Origin: Opitutia bacterium ISCC 52
Lineage (GTDB): Bacteria; Verrucomicrobiota; Verrucomicrobiia; Opitutales; UBA2995
Reading direction: 5' to 3'
NCBI GenBank assembly: GCA_014529675.2
Contig: CP076040.1
Location: forward strand, 4,491,501 to 4,555,500
DNA: 64,000 bases
Positions 57,972 through 64,000 of the stretch are shown here, piece by piece. The notes under the pieces were generated by a model, which saw only the letters and a program-made list of their open reading frames with translations, was not told the origin of the DNA and made no database searches. The position numbers were made by a program, and so were the translations under genes. Position 1 is the stretch's first letter. The number at the start of each line of letters is the position of its first letter.

Positions 57972-58322
57972 TTATTTCATCAAGCTCTCGAGATATTGCC
58001 AGAATGACTGGTGTTGCTCGATTGCTTGTTCTTCTTTGAACGGAAGTTTGGTGCGGAAGATGAAATCCGCCATGGAATTTTTGTCGAGAATGACATGGCT
58101 GAATAAAATATCATCCACTACTTCAAAATAGATACGGTACTCCCCAGCCCTAAGTCGGTAGAAGGTTTTTCCTTTTCGGGAAAACCGTCCCAACCGATCA
58201 TCAAGGTCGTGCAGATCGGCTGGAGTGAGTTGAGTGATGCTCTCCATAAGATCCATTTGGCTCAACGTATCCAGCTTGTTGAGCTCGGACATGCTCTGAT
58301 CGCTGAATGTGACTTGGTACAT
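57972..58322 (-). CDS. RelE/ParE-like small protein
   Basis: A small alpha/beta protein resembling the RelE/ParE toxin fold: an N-terminal strand-helix (MYQVTFSDQSMSELNKLD), a middle part with DRLGRFSRKGKTFYRLRAGEYRIYFEV and a final strand LFSHVILDKNSMADF. The frame runs to 58439, but the start at 58322 matches the fold's usual beginning. No antitoxin gene is next to it and it abuts pssA closely (eight bases), so a housekeeping role, not a toxin-antitoxin pair, is likely. Confidence 0.65.
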   Translation of the reverse strand: MYQVTFSDQSMSELNKLDTLSQMDLMESITQLTPADLHDLDDRLGRFSRKGKTFYRLRAGEYRIYFEVVDDILFSHVILDKNSMADFIFRTKLPFKEEQAIEQHQSFWQYLESLMK

Positions 58323-58411
58323 AGTGACTAACGAAGGCCCGAGCATTTCAGACCTGTTTTGGTTCGCAAGATAATTGTCCAAGCTCCGAATGGTTCGAAA
58401 AACGGTACATA

Positions 58412-58444
58412 AAGAAGCCGGCAGCACCTTTCGGGCCACCGGCT
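58412..58444 (-). terminator. GNRA-loop rho-independent terminator without an evident upstream gene
   Basis: On the minus strand, AGCCGGTGGCCC, a GAAA tetraloop and GGTGCTGCCGGCT form a 12-pair stem with one bulge, followed by TCTTTATG. It lies upstream of the RelE-like gene and downstream of 230 bases with no recognised gene, so it probably ends a short transcript. Confidence 0.65.
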
Positions 58445-59010
58445 CTTATCTCATCCTATCAACTCTGAGCTCCTCAAAAGTGTTTTCTTCACCGAAGAAG
58501 GAGTGTGACGAGTCTCGCCTTTTCAGGCTGAAGTTATAAAGGATGATATTGCAGATACCGAAGAAGAGTCTTTCGCGCTCGGAGATCCAAATCGCTTCCG
58601 ATTCGTTTCCTGCCGTTTGCTTAGACTCTTTGAAATCATGCCCAAACAAAACGTGATTTGATTGGCCCCTACAAACGCCGAAAAGAATTATGCCTCCTTT
58701 ACCAATCTTTTTACATTTACCCTTAGTTTTGGGCTATTCATACACGAATTGCTTAGCAAAACTATAGGTTTTAGGCGCTTTTGGTCTAGTTGTGATGAAT
58801 CCCGAAGCTGCTTTTGAAGGCTCTCTTACGATTGTCCTGGCTTATTACCGCTCCATTTAGGCATGGACTTTCTCTTACTCGAATTGCTTTCAGAAAATGG
58901 TGCGCTGAATACAGATAAAAAAATTGCTATAAAAGAGTGCCAAAGCCGGCTTTCTTGTTCGCCTAATTGCGACAATTACTCTTTTCATATTCCCAACGAG
59001 TTCCTAAACC
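58445..59010. other. Long gap with a possible small-RNA or small-protein gene
   Basis: No confident gene. On the minus strand a 67-codon frame (58446-58649, TTG start) ends exactly before the terminator at 58412-58444; its protein has no recognisable family. The upstream part (58660-59010) is A/T-rich with possible promoter-like TTGCTATAAAAG near 58923, which would serve the plus-strand receiver gene. Nothing else was recognised. Confidence 0.35.
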
Positions 59011-59427
59011 GTGACACCTGACACTGACGATCCCAACCCATACCACATTCTTGTGATGGACGATGAGCCATCGGTCCGTGGTTTGCTTAATAAATTTCTC
59101 CAAACCTGTGGCTATCATGTCACCGTGGCATCCGAGGGAATGGAGGCCTACGAATTGTATAAGGCAGCCATGGAAAGCGATAAGCCCGTTGATGCTGTTA
59201 TTATGGATCTGCTGGTGAATGATGGATTGGGTGGACTAGATTCGTTTCGTCTTATTCGCCAAGCTCATCCGGGAGCTATTGGTATCGTATCCAGTGCTTA
59301 TTCTGATGATAATACAATGGCCGATTATGAGACCCATGGATTCAGTGCTGTTTTGGCCAAGCCATACCAGTTGCTTGAACTGAAGCGGATACTTGAAGAT
59401 CAGTGTGGTACTGAACTACCTGCCTAG
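59011..59427 (+). CDS. Stand-alone response-regulator receiver protein
   Basis: 138 residues with GTG start at 59011. Single receiver domain: acidic pair D17/D18, phospho-acceptor D66 (VIMDLLV), Ser in VSSAYSDD in place of the usual Thr, and Lys in LAKPY. No output domain, so it works through partner binding, as CheY-like proteins do. No kinase gene is adjacent; a second receiver of this type lies at 61332-61739 on the other strand. Confidence 0.88.
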   Translation: MTPDTDDPNPYHILVMDDEPSVRGLLNKFLQTCGYHVTVASEGMEAYELYKAAMESDKPVDAVIMDLLVNDGLGGLDSFRLIRQAHPGAIGIVSSAYSDDNTMADYETHGFSAVLAKPYQLLELKRILEDQCGTELPA

Positions 59428-59571
59428 ATCGTTCTTTCCCCAAAATGCTTTTGCTCAATGCGAATGGTGAGCATTCAGGGAATAGATAGGTAATCTGGTT
59501 GTTTGTTTTGCCTGTCCGCAAATTTTGGCTATAACAGTCAGCTACTTTACAGAACAATTCGATTAATCAGT

Positions 59572-60441
59572 ATGAAGACCTTACATCCTTCTCGCGTTTG
59601 CTATGCTAAGCTTATCAGAATAGGAATTTTCTTGTTCTGGATGAACCTCGGATTTGCCGATTCTGAGTATTGGGATAGCGGATTGGCAGAAATTTCCCGT
59701 TATGAACTTAAACAAGCTCGCTATGGTTCCCTGCATAAAGGTGAGGCTATACTACTTTTTGTGACCGAACCTTTTTCACCAGTTGACCAGGTGAAGGATG
59801 ACTCTGGAAGCGAGCCAAACGGTGAGCGCGTTTTGAAACTCAATGCTTTCAAGCGATTTAATACCGGCGTGTATGACTACTCTATTATGAGTTCAGTGTT
59901 CTCGTCCGTTAAATCCAAAAAAGAGTTTCCTAGCTATAAAGTGACAACCTCTGTCCAGGATTGGTGTGGTCAGGTATTTAATCAGTGGAACCAGCGAGAA
60001 CAGCTTTGGGAAAGTGAGCTGCGTTCATACTTCCAATCCGAGGGCGATAAAGATGAGTCCTTTGATTTAGTCCCGCACGAGGACGGCATATGGAATCGTA
60101 TTCGAATCGACCCCGAGTCACTTCCTCAAGGAACTCTCAAAATGATTCCCTCCAGTGCATTCCTTCTATTAAAGCATAAGGCGATCCAGGCCTATACAGT
60201 GGAAGCTAAGTTATCTAAGGATTCCTACGAACTGCATTACCCAGATCTCAAGCGTACGCTCATTATCAGCTTTGAGAAAGAGGCTCCCTATGAGATCAAT
60301 AGTTGGCAGGAATCGTATCCGGATCGTGGCGACAAGATACTCACGACAGAAGCCAAACGCACCCACCATCTTCGTTCCTATTATTGGGAGCAAAACCAAC
60401 CCTCCTTTCTCAAGTTGAGAAAAAAACTGGGTCTAAAATAG
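59572..60441 (+). CDS. Exported protein of the Bacteroidetes-type 'Maf-labelled' family
   Basis: 289 residues from the ATG at 59572 (the frame extends to 59503). A signal-type segment (about residues 15-30, GIFLFWMNLGFA) is followed by conserved blocks: YELKQARYGSLHKGEAILLFVTEPF, KLNAFKRFNTGVYDYSIMSSVFSSV and SVQDWCGQVFNQ. This pattern is known in many Bacteroidetes proteins that were labelled septum formation inhibitor Maf in databases, but it lacks the Maf fold motifs. Function unknown; probably periplasmic or lipid-bound. Confidence 0.7.
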   Translation: MKTLHPSRVCYAKLIRIGIFLFWMNLGFADSEYWDSGLAEISRYELKQARYGSLHKGEAILLFVTEPFSPVDQVKDDSGSEPNGERVLKLNAFKRFNTGVYDYSIMSSVFSSVKSKKEFPSYKVTTSVQDWCGQVFNQWNQREQLWESELRSYFQSEGDKDESFDLVPHEDGIWNRIRIDPESLPQGTLKMIPSSAFLLLKHKAIQAYTVEAKLSKDSYELHYPDLKRTLIISFEKEAPYEINSWQESYPDRGDKILTTEAKRTHHLRSYYWEQNQPSFLKLRKKLGLK

Positions 60442-60511
60442 CAGGTGAATTTGAAACTTTTTCCAAGTCGCCTGTGTATTCCCTTAAACCTATAACCATT
60501 CAGATATAATT

Positions 60512-61286
60512 ATGGCAGACATTATTGATCACAAAATTTTTGGAGACGAAATGCAGTTGGTCGAAATTGAGCTCGATCCCGGTGAAGGATGTAGAGCCGA
60601 GGTTGGAGCTATGATGTATATGGAAAATGACATCGAAATGCAGCCCAATACCGGGGGTGGACTTTTTTAAAGGCTTCAAGCGCATGCTCACTGGAGATAG
60701 CTTTTTTATCTCCACCTTTCTCCAGAATGGACAGGGCAAGGGCCACGTTGCTTTTGGCGCTCCTTATCCCGGTAAGATTATTCCGTTACCTTTGAATGAA
60801 TTGGGTGGTGAATTTCTTTGTCAGAAAGATGCCTTCCTCTGTGCTGCCCAAGGTATTGATATTGATATCGCCTTCACGAAAAAGCTCGGAGCTGGGTTAT
60901 TCGGTGGAGAAGGATTTATTTTGCAGCGACTTACGGGGGATGGGCTGGCATTTGTGCATGCCGGTGGAACCGTGATCGAAAAACATTTAGCTCCAGGCGA
61001 ACGTTTCCATGTGGATACAGGCTGTCTGGTAGGTATGCAGCCTGGGGTGGATTTCGATATCAAGTTTATCGGCGGATTTAAAAATGCCCTGTTTGGTGGA
61101 GAAGGACTATTCTTAGCCGAATTGACTGGGCCCGGAATGGTTTATCTTCAAAGCCTTCCCTTCTCCCGACTGGCTGATCGAATAATGGCTGCAGCAAGAT
61201 CGGGTAACCGTGGCGAAAGCAAAGGAGCTGCCGGTCTTGGAGGCGACATCCTCGGAGGACTGATCAGCGGAGACAAAAAGTTTTAG
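60512..61286 (+). pseudogene. AIM24/TIGR00266-family protein with a one-base frameshift in a T run
   Basis: The start at 60512 (MADIIDHKIFGDEMQ) opens a TIGR00266/AIM24 beta-rich domain, which runs to a TAA at 60668-60670. The rest of the domain continues at once in the +1 frame (KGFKRMLTGDSFFISTF to the end at 61286). Removing one T from the six-T run at 60663-60668 restores the expected GGGLFKGFKRML sequence. The lesion could be a real frameshift, a homopolymer sequencing error, or recoding: TTT-TAA allows a +1 slip with perfect Phe-tRNA pairing. Family function is unclear. Confidence 0.85.
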
Positions 61287-61331
61287 GTTTCTTTGTAAAC
61301 CCAAATAGAAACACCCAGCAAATGGTGTAGG

Positions 61332-61739
61332 CTATGCAGTGGTCTTGCTCGTCACTGCCTCAACGATTGCGTCTTTCAATTGTTGGATAACGTAGGGTTT
61401 CTGCAGGATGCAGGAGATTCCCAGATCTTCAGCCTGCTTCTCGGTAAAGCCGCTGGCAAAGCCCGTGCTGATGATAAATGGCATGTTGGGCCTGTCTTTA
61501 AATACGTTGGATGCCAAATCGATGCCCGTCATCTCAGGCATATTGTAATCGCTTATGATTACATCAAACGCTGAAGGATCGGTTCGGATCATGTCCCAGG
61601 CTTCGCGTCCATCAGAGGCGACTGACGGGATACAGCCTAGCATAGATAATACATCGGAACCCATTTCACGGATGAAAATCTCGTCGTCGACCAGTAGTAC
61701 GCGTAGTCCTACGATATCGTTAGATGTGAAAGGGTTCAT
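61332..61739 (-). CDS. Stand-alone response-regulator receiver protein
   Basis: 135 residues, single CheY-like receiver domain with acidic pair D18/D19, phospho-acceptor D64 (VIISDYNMPEMTG), Thr 92 (ISTGFASG) and Lys 114 (LQKPY). No output domain. The preceding gap to the DUF420 gene (61740-61986) is A/T-rich, with no other gene seen. The sequence type (VLLVDDEIFIREMGSDVLSMLG) is common in receivers linked to hybrid sensor kinases. Confidence 0.92.
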   Translation of the reverse strand: MNPFTSNDIVGLRVLLVDDEIFIREMGSDVLSMLGCIPSVASDGREAWDMIRTDPSAFDVIISDYNMPEMTGIDLASNVFKDRPNMPFIISTGFASGFTEKQAEDLGISCILQKPYVIQQLKDAIVEAVTSKTTA

Positions 61740-61986
61740 GACTCTAATTCCTATTTAGTGATAATCTTGAAACGCGCTTTAGTTCGTATTTCCCGAAATG
61801 AGCGTTCTTACACTTCTCACTAAGCCACAAGTTTCTCATAAATAAAGCACAAAGGTTATACTATACTAATTTAAGTGATTCACCTATAGTATTAATAAGG
61901 TGTATGCCTTATAACAAACCCATGAGATTGGATTTGTTTCAAAAAATGTGCCCGAAATGGGTGCTATGCACCAAACGCCATTTTTT

Positions 61987-62526
61987 TTAGACGGTATTAA
62001 AGTTCTGTAGAATCACGTAGACCAAAATCCCGGTCACTGAAACATACATCCAGATTGGGAAGGTCCATTTGGCCATCCGTTTGTGCTTTTCATAGAACTT
62101 ATTGATCGCGAACCACAGGGTCAGGAGAATCAAGGGCACTACGACTACCGAAAGCAAAATATGGGAAATTAAGATGAAGAAGTAGATGGGCCGAATGAAC
62201 CCCTCAGCGAGAAACTTCGTATCCCCATGATAGTGATGGTAGATGATATAGCAGACCAGAAACAGAGCCGAAGACACGGTGGCAGAAATCATCATACCGA
62301 TGTGAATGCGTTTCAGCCCCCGCTTGATCGCAACAATCCCGACTCCCAGGCAACATGCGGAAACCGCATTTAGTCCTGCAAAGATGGTCGGTAACTTCAG
62401 AAACCAATCTCCTTCAGCCTTACCGGGGGTCTTGAAATAAATCAGCCAGAAGAGGAAAGCGAGGATGGCCGCGCTTATTCCAATGGCTGGAGCAATTGCT
62501 TTGTTGGACTGGGTTTCGTTTGCCAT
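61987..62526 (-). CDS. DUF420 membrane protein
   Basis: 179 residues with five hydrophobic helices. The DUF420 pattern is clear: FAGLNAVSACCLGVGIVAIKRGLKRIHIGMMISA, YHHYHGDTKF, then FFILISHILLSVVVVPLILLTLWFA and W...P.W...VSVTGILVYVIL. Relatives (CtaM/YozB-type) are needed for assembly or activity of heme-copper oxidases. It is probably transcribed downstream of the TrpE-TrpG fusion (five bases apart), although the functions appear unrelated. Confidence 0.85.
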   Translation of the reverse strand: MANETQSNKAIAPAIGISAAILAFLFWLIYFKTPGKAEGDWFLKLPTIFAGLNAVSACCLGVGIVAIKRGLKRIHIGMMISATVSSALFLVCYIIYHHYHGDTKFLAEGFIRPIYFFILISHILLSVVVVPLILLTLWFAINKFYEKHKRMAKWTFPIWMYVSVTGILVYVILQNFNTV

Positions 62527-62531
62527 AATTT

Positions 62532-64000
62532 CTATTTCAGAGAACTAAGCACATTATGGATGAGCTTCAACCCCAGGTGGCCCCTTAAGGTAAGAATCGA
62601 CTCCGGATGGAATTGGACCGCAGCGTAGGGCAGCTCCTTGTGTTGAATCGCCATGATGGTTCCGTCTTCTGTTTCAGCCGTAACTCCCAGGCAATCAGGA
62701 AGTGCATCCCTGTCTGCATAAATGGAGTGATAGCGACCTGCTCGGAAGGACTCTGGAAAACCATCGAACACTCCGCTCTGGCGATTGGTCACATCGGATG
62801 GCTTTCCATGCATGGGATAGTCCAGCAGTTTCAACTCACCACCAAATGCCTGCACCATACCTTGCAACCCCAGGCAGACTCCAAAGCAGGGAATACCTTT
62901 GTCTACGCAGTACTTCACCACGGTTGGTACATTGAACTCCTCTGGTGTTCCCGGTCCTGGTGAAATGAAAACAAGGTCAGGATTGAATTCGTCAATCTTC
63001 TCTAATGGGAAGCCTGCCCGGATGGTAATCACTTCGGCCTGAGCCTGACGAAAATAATTCGCCAGGGTATGCACAAAGGAATCCTGGTTATCGACAAAGA
63101 ACACCCTTGGTTGGAAGCCATCGCGATGAGGCACTTGGAATCCCAGGTCTTTGGTTCGTGTTTTGCCTGCGAGTACATCTAGAAAGGCTGATGCCTTAGT
63201 TCGGCATTCACGATCTTCTGCTTCAGGATCCGAGTCACAAAGCAGGGTCGCCCCGACGCGAAACTTTGCCAGTCCTTCTTTCAAATGAATGGTCCTGATG
63301 GTGATGCCGGTATTCATATCGCCATTGAAGCCGATGAATCCAACCGCACCTCCGTACCATTCACGCGGCGAGTTTTCCAGATCTTCAATCATCTGCATGG
63401 CCGCTGGCTTCGGAGCCCCGGTCAAAGTGCAGGCCCACATGTGAGAGAGGAGGGCATCGAACGCATCATAATCGTCCAACAGCTCCCCATCAACATGATC
63501 CACTGTATGAAACAAGCGTGAATAAGCTTCAATCAGCCGGCGCCCGACAACCTGAACAGAGCCAGGTTTGCAAACGCGGGATTTGTCGTTGCGATCTACA
63601 TCGGTGCACATCGTAAGTTCGGCTTCGTCCTTCTTGGAGGTCATCAGCTCAAGAATGCGTTCCGCATCTTCGATGGCATCATTACCTCGAGGAGCCGTGC
63701 CTGAGATCGGGCAGGTTTCTACCCGACTACCACGTACTCGAACAAACATCTCTGGAGACGCACCCACCAGTTGCTCATCGCCCAGGTTGATTAGAAACTC
63801 ATAGGGGCTCGGATTCACCTTGCGAATCTTGTCGAACAACTCTCGAGGAGTGTCCAAACAACCGGACGTAAACACCTGACTCAGTACGACCTCAAAGAAG
63901 TCACCTTTTTTGGTTCCTTCGATGATCTTATCTACCTTCTCAGCATATTCGCCTGGATGGTTATCGCTTTCGATTTCCTTAGACTGTCTTTCTGGCAGAG
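62532..64000 (-). CDS. trpEG: Anthranilate synthase TrpE-TrpG fusion (5' end outside window)
   Basis: Fused tryptophan-pathway enzyme converting chorismate plus glutamine to anthranilate. The TrpE part has GDFFEVVLSQ, CPISGTAPRG, DRNDKSRV and GAVGFIGF; the glutamine amidotransferase part begins about residue 250 with VFFVDNQDSFVHTLANYF and has the catalytic Cys in GVCLGLQGM and His in QFHPES. The frame stays open past 63875 to the window edge (about 41 more codons), so the N terminus lies to the right. Such fusions occur in several phyla. Confidence 0.93.
   Translation of the reverse strand, partial: LPERQSKEIESDNHPGEYAEKVDKIIEGTKKGDFFEVVLSQVFTSGCLDTPRELFDKIRKVNPSPYEFLINLGDEQLVGASPEMFVRVRGSRVETCPISGTAPRGNDAIEDAERILELMTSKKDEAELTMCTDVDRNDKSRVCKPGSVQVVGRRLIEAYSRLFHTVDHVDGELLDDYDAFDALLSHMWACTLTGAPKPAAMQMIEDLENSPREWYGGAVGFIGFNGDMNTGITIRTIHLKEGLAKFRVGATLLCDSDPEAEDRECRTKASAFLDVLAGKTRTKDLGFQVPHRDGFQPRVFFVDNQDSFVHTLANYFRQAQAEVITIRAGFPLEKIDEFNPDLVFISPGPGTPEEFNVPTVVKYCVDKGIPCFGVCLGLQGMVQAFGGELKLLDYPMHGKPSDVTNRQSGVFDGFPESFRAGRYHSIYADRDALPDCLGVTAETEDGTIMAIQHKELPYAAVQFHPESILTLRGHLGLKLIHNVLSSLK

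Noticed and set aside
57972-58322. Toxin-antitoxin system
   Set aside because: The RelE-like protein has no neighbouring antitoxin gene and is tightly spaced with pssA.

Overview
The window looks like chromosomal DNA of a marine-type Verrucomicrobiota bacterium, most likely of the Opitutae/Puniceicoccales kind. This is an inference from gene content: four secreted S1 sulfatases, a GH88 uronyl hydrolase, DUF1080 and NHL proteins, and a long secreted protein ending in tandem 'ISTR..G.D..R.I.GFV' modules. No rRNA gene is present to confirm the placement.

Positions 1-20500 are mostly housekeeping. They hold a SulP transporter (cut by the left edge), a MazG-like hydrolase, recA-mnmE-mnmG, a PhoB/PhoR-type two-component pair coupled to trmB, the complete F1Fo ATP synthase operon atpBEFHAGDC (with an unusually short delta subunit), folE2, an exostosin-type glycosyltransferase, a tRNA with anticodon CAT, and an SLC13-type transporter broken by one in-frame TAG.

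Positions 20500-38150 form an accessory region for sulfated, uronate-containing polysaccharide. Four exported sulfatases with FGly motifs lie around a minus-strand catabolic set: XRE/cupin regulator, GH88, TIM-barrel isomerase, Gfo/Idh/MocA dehydrogenase and SDR. The likely logic is desulfation outside the cytoplasm, release of unsaturated uronate by GH88, then isomerisation and redox steps in the cytoplasm. An IS110-family element, two REPIN-like inverted repeats, an exported ADP-ribosylglycohydrolase and a DUF1080 protein lie in the same stretch.

Positions 38250-64000 are mixed: an Ada-like methyltransferase, a 1514-residue secreted double-propeller protein, gnd, the molybdenum-cofactor genes (moaE alone; moeA-moaC-moaD divergent from moaA), a membrane GT-C-like protein followed by a methyltransferase and a UbiA-type prenyltransferase, argJ, dnaN (with DnaA-box-like sites upstream), pssA, a RelE-like protein, two stand-alone receivers, an AIM24/TIGR00266 gene with a one-base frameshift in a T run, a DUF420 protein, and a TrpE-TrpG fusion cut by the right edge.

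The signals least explained by known genes are: a dispersed intergenic repeat family (three copies) built round a GCGCAC...GTGCGT hairpin; the REPIN-like repeats; a 13-bp perfect inverted repeat just upstream of the XRE regulator; a GNRA-loop terminator with no gene in front of it; and two genes each disabled or recoded by a single base.
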